DNA from: GCA-2733415 sp964635575 | GTDB lineage: Bacteria > Bacteroidota > Bacteroidia > Flavobacteriales > Flavobacteriaceae | Reading direction: 5' to 3' | Assembly: GCA_964635575.1 (NCBI GenBank) | Contig: CAZWNY010000047.1 | Span: 1-14,748, forward strand | Length of the DNA: 14,748 nucleotides | Part shown: positions 1 through 7,138 of the stretch, one piece after another | How positions within the stretch are numbered: the stretch's first letter is position 1 | How the letters are laid out: each line of letters begins with the position of its first letter | Notes under the pieces: model-generated | The model's input: only the letters and a program-made list of their open reading frames with translations | Told to the model about the DNA's origin: nothing | The model's database searches: none | Program-made: the position numbers and the translations under genes

Positions 1-119
1 CCATAGACCAAATTAGAACTAATAGTCCTATCCTAAAAGAAATGGAAGATAATGGAGAAATAAAAATAGTAGGTGCTATTTATGATATGGACAATGGGAA
101 GGTAGATTGGTTGAAATAA
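1..119 (+). CDS. Beta-class carbonic anhydrase, C-terminal fragment (5' end outside window)
   Basis: Reading from base 3, an open frame of 38 codons runs to a TAA at 117-119. The visible tail starts IDQIRTNSPILKEMEDNGEI and continues through IVGAIYDMDNGKV. This matches the usual end of beta-carbonic anhydrases, where a helix with an R-x-x-S-P-I-L motif is followed by a final strand G-A-x-Y-D-hydrophobic-x-T/N-G-K-V. The family is a zinc enzyme that interconverts CO2 and bicarbonate. The zinc ligands (two Cys, one His, one Asp) lie upstream of the window and cannot be checked, so catalytic competence is inferred. The gene converges on the mutB operon. A fusion to an upstream SulP-type transporter is possible, because only the tail is visible. 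Confidence 0.7.
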   Translation, partial: IDQIRTNSPILKEMEDNGEIKIVGAIYDMDNGKVDWLK

Positions 120-466
120 AAACTATCCCTAACAAAATGTAAACGTAATTTCGGGTTTTGTGTTAAATTCAAAATTTACCCTTTTGAGAACAGGTTTAGT
201 GATCAATCCAAAGAGTAAACTGCCTTGAAATCCGAAACTACGCTTACACAAATTACCATACCGTTTAAAAAGAATTACAAAAAAAGAATTCTAAAAATTT
301 TTTAAATTTTTCGTGCCTTTATTTATGAATTATATTAAAGAATTTGTTAGAAAGTAAACCGTTTTAATTCTAAAAACAATAGATTAATTAAAAGCATCAA
401 CAAACCCTATTCGGTTTATTGATGCTTTTTTTAATTCATTAAATGTTGTAGGTTTTAAATTATTAT
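120..466. other. Non-coding gap between convergent genes
   Basis: This 347-bp AT-rich gap lies between the 3' ends of the carbonic anhydrase gene and mutB. I see no credible ORF on either strand and no good TAnnTTTG promoter. Its clear element is the hairpin at 390-432, annotated separately. There is also a weak degenerate repetition: ACCGTTT followed by AATTCTAAAAA occurs near 260-297 and again, more compactly, at 357-376, with the 11-mer AATTCTAAAAA exact at 287-297 and 366-376. This could be a remnant duplication or just low sequence complexity. Confidence 0.6.
390..432 (-). terminator. Intrinsic terminator of the udk-mutB operon, probably bidirectional
   Basis: The arm AAAAGCATCAA (390-400) pairs with TTGATGCTTTT (419-429), and an inner AAACC (402-406) pairs with GGTTT (413-417) around a 6-nt loop. 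The single imperfect position, 401 opposite 418, is C-A in a plus-strand RNA but a G-U pair in a minus-strand RNA. The uninterrupted 17-bp stem therefore forms on the minus strand, about 38 nt past the mutB stop. The plus strand carries the longer T-run (426-432), so it can also stop transcripts from the convergent carbonic anhydrase gene. Confidence 0.85.
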
Positions 467-2596
467 TTATTCCACCGTTTCAATTAATATTTCTAATATT
501 TGTATAGCAGCAGCACTAATTTTGGTTCCAGGCCCAAAAACTGCGGTTGCACCAGCATCAAATAAAAATTGATAATCTTGGTGTGGTATTACACCACCAA
601 CAATAATCATAATATCTTCTCGCCCATATTTTTTTAGTTCTTCAATTGCTGCAGGTACTAAAGTTTTGTGTCCTGCTGCTAAAGAAGATATTCCTAATAT
701 ATGTACATCGTTTTCTATTGCTTGTTTAGCTGCTTCTGCTGGAGTTTGGAATAAAGGGCCAATATCTACATCAAAACCTACATCAGCATAACCTGTTGCC
801 ACTACTTTTGCACCACGATCGTGTCCGTCCTGCCCCATTTTAGCAATCATAATTCGAGGTCTTCTTCCTTCTAATAGCGCAAATTTATTTGCTAATTGTT
901 TTGCTTTTTCAAACTCCTTATCGTTTTTTATTTCTTTGCTATACACGCCTGTAAATGATTTAATTTCTGCTTTATATCGTCCAAAAACAACTTCTAAAGC
1001 ATCGGATATTTCTCCTAAAGTTGCTCTTGCTTTTGCTGCTTCAATAGCGAGTGTTAATAAATTTCCAGTTTCTGTTTTTGCTGCTTTGGTTAAGTTTTCT
1101 AACGTTATTTTTACTTCGTTATTATTCCTATCCTTTTTAATTTGCGCTAAACGTTTTAATTGAGATTTTCTAACAACGGTATTGTCAACTTCTAAAATAT
1201 GTAATGGGTCTTCTTTTGCTAATCGATATTTATTTACGCCTATAATAATATCTTGTCCTGAATCTATTCGTGCTTGTTTACGTGCGGCAGCCTCTTCGAT
1301 TCTCATTTTCGGAATTCCTGCTTCAATAGCTTTAGTCATACCGCCTAATTCTTCTACTTCTTCAATCAAGTCCCATGCTTTATCGGCAATATCTTGAGTT
1401 AATTTTTCAACATAATAACTTCCTGCCCATGGATCTACGGTTTTTGTAATTTGTGTTTCTTCCTGTAAATATATTTGTGTATTACGTGCAATACGTGCCG
1501 AAAAATCGGTTGGTAATGCAATAGCTTCATCTAATGCATTGGTGTGTAAACTTTGTGTTCCGCCAAATGCCGCTGCAGTAGCTTCAATACATGTTCTGGA
1601 AACATTGTTAAACGGATCTTGCTCGGTTAAACTCCATCCGCTAGTTTGACAATGTGTCCGTAATGCTAATGATTTCGGATTTTTTGGGTTAAATTGCTTG
1701 ACTAATTTAGCCCATAACATTCGGGCAGCTCTCATTTTTGCAATTTCCATAAAATGATTCATTCCTATTGCCCAAAAAAAGGATAAACGAGGAGCAAAAG
1801 TATCAATATCCATTCCTGCTGCTAGTCCTTTTCTAATGTATTCCAAACCATCTGCTAATGTATATGCCAATTCAATATCGCAAGTAGCTCCTGCTTCTTG
1901 CATGTGATACCCCGAAATACTGATGGAATTAAATTTGGGCATTTTTTCGGATGTGTACTGAAAAATATCAGAAATAATTTTCATTGATGGTGTTGGTGGA
2001 TAAATATAGGTATTACGCACCATAAATTCTTTTAAAATATCATTTTGTATAGTTCCTGCTAATAATTTTTGATGTATTCCTTGTTCTTGAGCAGCTACAA
2101 TATAGAATGCTAAAATGGGTAAAACGGCGCCATTCATTGTCATGGAAACGGACATTTTATCTAAAGGTATTTGGTCAAATAATATTTTCATGTCTTCAAC
2201 CGAATCAATTGCAACACCTGCTTTTCCAACATCTCCAATTACTCGATCGTGGTCAGAGTCATAACCTCTATGCGTTGCTAAATCAAATGCTACGGATAGT
2301 CCTTTTTGTCCTGCGGCTAAGTTTCTACGGTAAAATGCGTTACTTTCTTCTGCGGTTGAAAACCCTGCATATTGTCGTATTGTCCAAGGTCTTCTAACGT
2401 ACATTGTACTATAAGGACCTCTTAGGTGAGGTGCAATACCTGCTCCAAAATTTAAATGGCTTGTAGCTTCAATGTCTTTTTTAGTGTATACTTTTTTTAC
2501 TATAATGTTTTCGGCGGTTAATAAGGTTTCTGTCTTCAAGTTCTTATTAATTACCGAAAAATCAAGTTTTATATGTTCAAAATTTTTTCTGCTCAT
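467..2596 (-). CDS. mutB: Methylmalonyl-CoA mutase large (catalytic) subunit
   Basis: This 709-residue protein is the adenosylcobalamin-dependent mutase that interconverts (R)-methylmalonyl-CoA and succinyl-CoA by radical rearrangement, linking propionyl-CoA metabolism to the TCA cycle. The substrate TIM barrel covers roughly residues 35-540, with the signature RPWTIRQYAGFS at 69-80. Tyr76, Gln184, Arg194 and His231 (in GYHMQEAGA) align by motif with Tyr89, Gln197, Arg207 and His244 of the Propionibacterium shermanii enzyme. The C-terminal cobalamin domain (about 575-709) has DGHDRG with the cobalt-ligating His592, then SSL and IVGG. Length and domains are complete, close to the ~730 residues of the family. 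It is the last gene of the udk operon, 58 bp after the lipoprotein gene. It could also be called scpA. The paired mutA upstream supports methylmalonyl-CoA rather than isobutyryl- or ethylmalonyl-CoA as substrate. Confidence 0.97.
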   Translation of the reverse strand: MSRKNFEHIKLDFSVINKNLKTETLLTAENIIVKKVYTKKDIEATSHLNFGAGIAPHLRGPYSTMYVRRPWTIRQYAGFSTAEESNAFYRRNLAAGQKGLSVAFDLATHRGYDSDHDRVIGDVGKAGVAIDSVEDMKILFDQIPLDKMSVSMTMNGAVLPILAFYIVAAQEQGIHQKLLAGTIQNDILKEFMVRNTYIYPPTPSMKIISDIFQYTSEKMPKFNSISISGYHMQEAGATCDIELAYTLADGLEYIRKGLAAGMDIDTFAPRLSFFWAIGMNHFMEIAKMRAARMLWAKLVKQFNPKNPKSLALRTHCQTSGWSLTEQDPFNNVSRTCIEATAAAFGGTQSLHTNALDEAIALPTDFSARIARNTQIYLQEETQITKTVDPWAGSYYVEKLTQDIADKAWDLIEEVEELGGMTKAIEAGIPKMRIEEAAARKQARIDSGQDIIIGVNKYRLAKEDPLHILEVDNTVVRKSQLKRLAQIKKDRNNNEVKITLENLTKAAKTETGNLLTLAIEAAKARATLGEISDALEVVFGRYKAEIKSFTGVYSKEIKNDKEFEKAKQLANKFALLEGRRPRIMIAKMGQDGHDRGAKVVATGYADVGFDVDIGPLFQTPAEAAKQAIENDVHILGISSLAAGHKTLVPAAIEELKKYGREDIMIIVGGVIPHQDYQFLFDAGATAVFGPGTKISAAAIQILEILIETVE

Positions 2597-2599
2597 GTC

Positions 2600-2628
2600 A
2601 GTTTAAACTACTAAAAATATTAATATTT
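2600..2628. repeat. Two adjacent perfect palindromes just upstream of mutB
   Basis: The 58-bp spacer between the lipoprotein stop and the mutB start contains AGTTTAAACT (2600-2609) and AAATATTAATATTT (2615-2628), both perfect palindromes. They sit 3 to 32 nt upstream of the mutB ATG, over the ribosome loading region. They may be an operator or a weak RNA structure, but very AT-rich sequence yields such palindromes by chance, so function is unproven. Confidence 0.35.
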
Positions 2629-2654
2629 AATTTAACCATCATTATTTTTATTTG

Positions 2655-3356
2655 TTATTCTTTTTTTTTAGTATTTAATTTGATTGGTTTTCCTATTTCT
2701 AATTTTTTTAGTGCTGGAGCTTTTTTATTAACAGGAGCTAATACAGGAGGGTTTTGTTTGGTAATATATTTTACTTTACTTAAATCGACAGCAAACATTT
2801 TTGCATAAAACAAATCCAAAGCAATATACGTCATTAAAACTTTGTCTTTAAGGCTAGTTCGTACTTTTGAATTTCCGTAAATTGCAGTTGCCATTAGTTT
2901 TGGGTCTAAACTATTTACTTCTTTTAATGTTTTGAACGTTTGCTTTAATTGAGGGTTAGATATTGAGTTTGCAATGCAGTTTAATAGATTACCGTTATTG
3001 TCTAACTGATTTCCGTCCCATATGTTTTGTTGTTTTAATACTTTAAAAATGGTTACTACTTCTTCGGTTAAAAAGTCTTGTATTCTAATATTATTTTGTG
3101 CTCTAGCCATAAAGTTTCTAAGAGCAAAATCAATATTAATAATTCTTTTTGGGTTTCTATTTGTATTTGTTGCATTTATAAGTACTGCATTTTCAAAAGC
3201 ATAATAGGCTTCGGACAATAATTTTTTATCCACATCATCACAGAATATGGTTTCAGGTTTATCGCTATGATTATATGTTTCTAATGTTGTGTTTTCTGTT
3301 TTTTTACAGCTAAATAGTGCGACACTAATGGTTAATGTTAAAATTATTTTTTTCAT
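2655..3356 (-). CDS. Predicted lipoprotein of unknown function inside the methylmalonyl-CoA mutase operon
   Basis: I do not recognise a family for this 233-residue protein. It begins with a lipoprotein signal peptide: KK after the initiator Met, a hydrophobic stretch (about 4-15), and a lipobox ending ALFSC with Cys17 as the predicted acylation site. The mature part is mostly helical by composition, has two further cysteines (in IFCDD and LLNCI), and ends in a Lys/Pro-rich tail (about 198-233) that looks disordered. It should sit in the inner or outer membrane facing the periplasm. The residues after Cys17 (KKTEN) are not a clear surface-export signal. It starts 21 bp after mutA and ends 58 bp before mutB, so it is cotranscribed with cytoplasmic mutase subunits for no obvious reason. 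Confidence 0.8.
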   Translation of the reverse strand: MKKIILTLTISVALFSCKKTENTTLETYNHSDKPETIFCDDVDKKLLSEAYYAFENAVLINATNTNRNPKRIINIDFALRNFMARAQNNIRIQDFLTEEVVTIFKVLKQQNIWDGNQLDNNGNLLNCIANSISNPQLKQTFKTLKEVNSLDPKLMATAIYGNSKVRTSLKDKVLMTYIALDLFYAKMFAVDLSKVKYITKQNPPVLAPVNKKAPALKKLEIGKPIKLNTKKKE

Positions 3357-3377
3357 GATTTTTGTTTTTGATGTTAT

Positions 3378-4727
3378 TTATTTTTCGTTTTGCAAGCGTT
3401 TTTGTTCTACTTTTTCGGATAATCGTTTGGCTATAATTGGTGCGATTAGTGTTTTACGTGCTTCTTTTTTTACAAAGGGTTGTTTTTGTAAATCATGTTG
3501 CATTATGTCTTCTTTATTTGGAAGTTTATTTGTGCCTACTAAAACTAATGTTCCGTCATTAAATTGTTGTTGTTCTTGTGTTGCACTTTCTTTTATTTTT
3601 CTTAAAATAGTGCCTGATTTTAATTGTTTTAAAAAGCCACCACTTTTTTCGATTTGTTTAAATATTTCTAGTGCTTTTTCGGCTAATTGTAGTGTAATAG
3701 ACTCTATATAATAGGCTCCATCTGAAGGGTTATTAACTGCACTAAACATACTTTCATTTTTTAACACTAAAAGCTGATTACGAGCTATCCGATTACCAAA
3801 TTCATTACTGTTATGATAAATATAATCGTATGGTAAATTACAAATAGTATTGGTGCCTCCTAAAATTGCACTCATACATTCCGTTGTGGTACGCAGCATA
3901 TTTACGTTGTAATCATAAATGGTTTTGTTACGGGTAGTTGGAAAGCTCAAAACATTGCAAATAGTATTAGTTTCGTATGCTGTTTGTATTGTTTTATATA
4001 ACAATTTTAAAGCTCTAATTTTTGCAATTTCAAAAAAATAATTAGTACCTGTTGCTGTAATAAATTGTATGTTTGGTAGTTTTTTATCTTTAAAATTATT
4101 CAAATACTCATTTGCATGTGCCATTGCGTATGCAAGTTGTTGAACAATAGTAGCTCCTGCGTTTTGATATATACGTGTATCGACACTTAATATATTTGCT
4201 GTTGTAAAATTGTTAACTAAATTATTAATTGTTTGATAATCTTCTTTAAAATTACTGTGCCAATTACCTGTTTTTGCTAAATTCCCAATAGGGTCAATGT
4301 TTAAATAGCATTTGGACAGTTTTAAAGACAATAATTCGTTTATATTACTTTCTTGTAGATGGTTTAGTAAAAATTGGATTTCAATATTTTGAGTATCAAT
4401 ATTTGTAAGTAATTGTTTAAAATTAACTTCTACATTAATATCAAATACTAAAGATTCTGCTCCTTTTAAAACGGCATCAACAGCTGTTTGGTTAGCCTTT
4501 AAAACATTATTTACCTTTATGTACTGTGCAATTTTCCAGGTATTATTACTAATATTAGCTGTTTGTATATTTTCATCTTGATGATAAAAGGGCTTTACGG
4601 TAATACCTTCATTGGTTTTCCACAAAAGAGTTTCATTATAATCGGCGCCTTTTAAATCTACTTGGATTTTTTGTTTCCAAATAGCAGATGATACTTCCGA
4701 AAATTCATTTCCATTAAATTTACTCAT
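3378..4727 (-). CDS. mutA: Methylmalonyl-CoA mutase small (non-catalytic) subunit, short form
   Basis: This 449-residue protein resembles the barrel domain of MutB but is diverged, as expected for the non-catalytic partner of the MutAB heterodimer. The N-terminal part has the small-subunit pattern WKTNEGITVKPFYHQDE (36-52). Later come RIYQNAGATIVQQLAYAMAH, which aligns with the large-subunit GYHMQEAGAT segment, and an ILGGTNTICNLPYD segment. The catalytic His of MutB is replaced by Ile186. Classical small subunits are about 620-640 residues and end in a degenerate cobalamin-type domain. This one stops after a basic linker (KRLSEKVEQKRLQNEK), so that domain is absent and no DxHxxG motif occurs. 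Its ATG overlaps the end of the upstream DivIC-like gene by 8 bp, suggesting translational coupling. Confidence 0.92.
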   Translation of the reverse strand: MSKFNGNEFSEVSSAIWKQKIQVDLKGADYNETLLWKTNEGITVKPFYHQDENIQTANISNNTWKIAQYIKVNNVLKANQTAVDAVLKGAESLVFDINVEVNFKQLLTNIDTQNIEIQFLLNHLQESNINELLSLKLSKCYLNIDPIGNLAKTGNWHSNFKEDYQTINNLVNNFTTANILSVDTRIYQNAGATIVQQLAYAMAHANEYLNNFKDKKLPNIQFITATGTNYFFEIAKIRALKLLYKTIQTAYETNTICNVLSFPTTRNKTIYDYNVNMLRTTTECMSAILGGTNTICNLPYDYIYHNSNEFGNRIARNQLLVLKNESMFSAVNNPSDGAYYIESITLQLAEKALEIFKQIEKSGGFLKQLKSGTILRKIKESATQEQQQFNDGTLVLVGTNKLPNKEDIMQHDLQKQPFVKKEARKTLIAPIIAKRLSEKVEQKRLQNEK

Positions 4728-5043
4728 CTGTTTTTTTGTTTTGATATTCTATAATATAAATTTCTTCGTTTTCTTTTTTCATGTAGTATGTTTCACGAGC
4801 AAAATTTTCTAAATGTTGAGGGTTGTTTAGTTTTTCAATTGTTTTTTTATCTGTTTCTATTTCTTTTTGATAACGCTCTATTTCTTTTTGTTTTTCATTT
4901 AAAATTGTATTTAACTCATGATGAAAAAGTGCAGAGTTATCATCAATAAAAAGCATCCAAACTATAAAAATAAGTAAGGTTATAATGTACGAATTAAGTA
5001 CATATTTAAAATATTTATGTTGTTTTATTTTTTTATAAGACAT
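4720..5043 (-). CDS. FtsB/DivIC-family septum formation initiator protein
   Basis: This small bitopic membrane protein of 107 residues has the layout of the FtsB/DivIC family. A short basic cytoplasmic N-terminus (KKIKQHKYFKY) precedes one transmembrane helix at about 13-33. A charged coiled coil follows (about 45-73, rich in E, K and heptad hydrophobics), then the family-typical block NPQHLENFARETYYMKKENE (74-93). By family knowledge it works in the divisome with FtsL and FtsQ-type partners at the septum. It starts 38 bp after udk and overlaps mutA, so cell-division and central-metabolism genes share a transcript. The family is short and diverged, so FtsB and DivIC cannot be told apart from sequence. 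Confidence 0.87.
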   Translation of the reverse strand: MSYKKIKQHKYFKYVLNSYIITLLIFIVWMLFIDDNSALFHHELNTILNEKQKEIERYQKEIETDKKTIEKLNNPQHLENFARETYYMKKENEEIYIIEYQNKKTDE

Positions 5044-5081
5044 TTTTTAGAATCACTAAAAAGGTTAAAAATACGTTTTTT

Positions 5082-5690
5082 TTAAGCCAATCGTTCGTTA
5101 ATTATTGTTTTTACAACATTAATACCTACTGTATTGTATTTATTGTTGGGTATTATAATATCTGCGTATTCTTTCGTGGTTTCAATAAATTGCTGATGCA
5201 TTGGTTTTAAGGTGTTTTGGTAACGCTCTAAAACTTCATTTAAGTTACGACCTCTTTCAGCAATATCTCGTTTTACACGTCTAATTAAGCGTTCATCAGA
5301 ATCGGCATGTACATAAATTTTAATATCAAACAAATCACGTAAAGCAGGATTGTTAAATATTAAAATTCCCTCTACAATAATTACTTTTTTAGGTGTTGTG
5401 GTAATCGTTTTATCAATTCTATTATGTTCTACAAAAGAATAAACAGGTTGCTCAATAGTATGCCCTTTTTTTAATTCTGAAAGATGCGCTATTAGTAAAT
5501 CAAAGTCAATTGATTTTGGATGATCAAAATTTATTTTTGTACGTTCATCATACGGCAAGTGAGAAGTATCTAAATAATAAGAATCTTGCGAAATTACTGT
5601 AATTTCGTTTTCTGAGAGTTCTTCTAAAATTTGTTGCACTACGGTAGTTTTTCCGCTACCAGTACCGCCAGTTATACCTATAATAAGCAT
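5082..5690 (-). CDS. udk: Uridine kinase (uridine/cytidine salvage)
   Basis: This 202-residue kinase phosphorylates uridine and cytidine to UMP and CMP using a nucleoside triphosphate, in cytoplasmic pyrimidine salvage. The Walker A loop GGTGSGKTT is at 8-16. It is followed by SQDSYYLD, NFDHPKSIDFD, the nucleoside-binding stretch YSFVEHNR and the strand VIIVEGILIF. The lid region is RRVKRDIAERGRNLNEVLERY. All are typical of the udk family (P-loop kinases related to phosphoribulokinase), and the length is normal (~205-215). The ATG at 5690 lies about 14 nt below a TAnnTTTG promoter, and no in-frame start is likely further up. It is the first gene of the operon that runs through mutB. Confidence 0.95.
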   Translation of the reverse strand: MLIIGITGGTGSGKTTVVQQILEELSENEITVISQDSYYLDTSHLPYDERTKINFDHPKSIDFDLLIAHLSELKKGHTIEQPVYSFVEHNRIDKTITTTPKKVIIVEGILIFNNPALRDLFDIKIYVHADSDERLIRRVKRDIAERGRNLNEVLERYQNTLKPMHQQFIETTKEYADIIIPNNKYNTVGINVVKTIINERLA

Positions 5691-5704
5691 CTATTTGTTT
5701 TTTA

Positions 5705-5736
5705 CAAAAGTAGCAGATTATTAGTTGTAAAGCAAA
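5705..5736 (-). promoter_or_regulatory. Bacteroidetes-type promoter for the udk operon
   Basis: On the minus strand, TACTTTTG (5712-5705) matches the -7 box TAnnTTTG, and TTTG (5736-5733) supplies the -33 element, with 20 nt between TTG and TA. The -7 box ends 14 nt before the udk ATG, so the mRNA leader should be only about 8 nt. It is divergent from the tRNA promoter at 5762-5791. Confidence 0.75.
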
Positions 5737-5761
5737 CCCTAAAAAATAAAAATAAAAAATG

Positions 5762-5791
5762 TTGCGATATTTATAAAAAGGTATATATTTG
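5762..5791 (+). promoter_or_regulatory. Bacteroidetes-type promoter for tRNA-Pro
   Basis: TTG (5762-5764), 19 nt, then TATATTTG (5784-5791) fits the TTG / TAnnTTTG consensus on the plus strand. The only downstream gene before the terminator at 5972-6009 is tRNA-Pro, so the precursor would carry a leader of about 100 nt that must be trimmed. Confidence 0.7.
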
Positions 5792-5895
5792 CACTCCTAA
5801 TTTTTAATTTTTTAAGCATGTAATTTTTCGCTATGCGTAATGCTAATTTTTTTTAAATTATACTTAAAAAAACAACTTAATTATTGTTTTTTATT

Positions 5896-5970
5896 CGGGG
5901 TATAGCGTAGCCCGGTTATCGCGCCTCGTTTGGGACGAGGAGGTCGCAGGTTCGAATCCTGCTACCCCGA
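5896..5970 (+). tRNA. tRNA-Pro (anticodon UGG)
   Basis: A full 75-nt cloverleaf is visible. Acceptor arms CGGGGTA (5896-5902) and TACCCCG (5963-5969) pair over 7 bp, with discriminator A5970. The D stem is GCG (5905-5907) with CGC (5920-5922). The anticodon stem is CCTCG (5924-5928) with CGAGG (5936-5940), and the loop TTTGGGA places TGG at 5931-5933. The T arm is GCAGG TTCGAAT CCTGC. The 3' CCA is not encoded (CAA follows), so it must be added by a CCA transferase. UGG reads CCA and, by wobble, other proline codons. Confidence 0.97.
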
Positions 5971-5971
5971 C

Positions 5972-6009
5972 AAAAAAACCTTTCATTAATAGCAATGAAA
6001 GGTTTTTTT
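5972..6009 (+). terminator. Intrinsic terminator after tRNA-Pro
   Basis: A perfect inverted repeat runs from A5972 to T6009: CCTTTCATT (5979-5987) pairs with AATGAAAGG (5994-6002), flanked by seven A-T pairs, around the 6-nt loop AATAGC. The seven T at 6003-6009 give the U-run. The A-run on the other side means it could also act on the minus strand. Confidence 0.92.
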
Positions 6010-6060
6010 ATATCCGAAAACCAAAATCAATACTGAATTTTTTTATAATAAATTGTATGG

Positions 6061-6088
6061 TTGAGTATGGTTTTATTTTTTACATTTG
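6061..6088 (+). promoter_or_regulatory. Bacteroidetes-type promoter for trxB
   Basis: TTG (6061-6063), 17 nt, then TACATTTG (6081-6088) matches the consensus well. Transcription should start near 6094-6096, leaving a leader of roughly 16 nt before the ATG at 6111. This also rules out the in-frame ATG at 6057 as the start, because it lies upstream of the promoter. Confidence 0.8.
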
Positions 6089-6110
6089 TAATCTCTTAAA
6101 ACAAAATAAT

Positions 6111-7058
6111 ATGTCAGAAAATATAGAAAAAGTAAAATGCCTAATTATTGGGTCAGGACCATCAGGTTATACCGCAGCAATATATGCTGCAAGAGCAAGT
6201 ATGAGTCCTGTTTTATATGAAGGTTCTCAACCAGGAGGACAATTAACTACAACTAATGAAGTAGAGAACTTTCCTGGATATCCTGACGGAATTACAGGAC
6301 CTGCAATGATGGAAGAATTGAAAGCACAAGCGGTTCGTTTTGAAACAGATGTAAGATCTGGTTGGGTTACTAAAGTAGATTTTTCAGGAGATATACATAA
6401 AGTATGGATTAACGATGATAAAGAAATTCATTGCGAAACGATAATTATTTCAACAGGAGCTACTGCAAAATATTTAGGATTAGAGTCTGAACAAAAATAT
6501 TTAAAAATGGGAGGAGGAGTTTCAGCTTGTGCCGTTTGTGATGGTTTCTTTTATAAAAAACAGGACGTAATTTTAGTTGGAGCAGGAGATTCTGCCTGTG
6601 AAGAAGCACATTATTTATCAAAAATATGTACTAAAGTAACCATGTTAGTTAGGCGAGATGAGTTTAGAGCCTCTAAAATAATGGTAGCAAGAGTCCAAAA
6701 AACAAAAAATATCGAAATATTATTTAATACCGAAACTGTAGAAGTTTTAGGAAATGACTATGGAGTTACAGGAGCTCGTGTTAAAAATAAAATTACAGGA
6801 GAAGAAAAAGATATTAACGCAACAGGTTTTTTTGTAGCAATTGGACACAAACCAAATACCGATATTTTTAAAAATTATTTAAAATTAGACGAAACAGGAT
6901 ACATTATTAATACACCAGGAACATCTAAAACCAATGTTGCAGGAGTATTTGTTTCAGGAGACGCAGCAGATCACGTATATCGTCAGGCAATTACTGCAGC
7001 AGGAACAGGTTGTATGGCTGCATTAGATGCCGAGCGTTATTTAGCAGCTAAAGATTAA
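6111..7058 (+). CDS. trxB: Thioredoxin reductase (NADPH, FAD)
   Basis: This flavoenzyme passes electrons from NADPH through FAD and a redox disulfide to thioredoxin in the cytoplasm. Numbering from Met at 6111 (315 residues, the usual length), the FAD-binding GSGPSG is at 14-19. Next come EGSQPGGQL and the redox-active CAVC (Cys140, Cys143) followed by Asp144. The NADPH-domain GAGDSA is at 157-162, with VRRDEFRAS after it as expected for NADPH preference. A C-terminal FAD motif GVFVSGDAAD closes the set. An in-frame ATG at 6057 would add 18 residues (MVEYGFIFYICNLLKQNN) that do not fit the family and lie on the wrong side of the promoter, so 6111 is chosen. The methyltransferase gene follows after 80 bp with no clear terminator between, so read-through is likely. 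Confidence 0.96.
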   Translation: MSENIEKVKCLIIGSGPSGYTAAIYAARASMSPVLYEGSQPGGQLTTTNEVENFPGYPDGITGPAMMEELKAQAVRFETDVRSGWVTKVDFSGDIHKVWINDDKEIHCETIIISTGATAKYLGLESEQKYLKMGGGVSACAVCDGFFYKKQDVILVGAGDSACEEAHYLSKICTKVTMLVRRDEFRASKIMVARVQKTKNIEILFNTETVEVLGNDYGVTGARVKNKITGEEKDINATGFFVAIGHKPNTDIFKNYLKLDETGYIINTPGTSKTNVAGVFVSGDAADHVYRQAITAAGTGCMAALDAERYLAAKD

Positions 7059-7138
7059 TAATTAAAAAAATGAGACTTAGGAGAAAGAGTAATGTATAAA
7101 ACCTTTTTTTTACACTATAAAAACCTCAATTTTGCAAT

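Noticed and set aside
2597..2654. Cobalamin riboswitch upstream of the B12-dependent mutB
   Set aside because: The spacer is only 58 bp and has no B12-box-like sequence; no such element is seen upstream of udk either.
5868..5892. AAAAAACAA / TTGTTTTTT hairpin just before tRNA-Pro
   Set aside because: It has a single G-C pair and would terminate transcription before the tRNA; more likely AT-rich leader sequence.
7070..7099. Nine-codon ORF (MRLRRKSNV) between trxB and the methyltransferase
   Set aside because: Too short, with no supporting signal; probably untranslated spacer.
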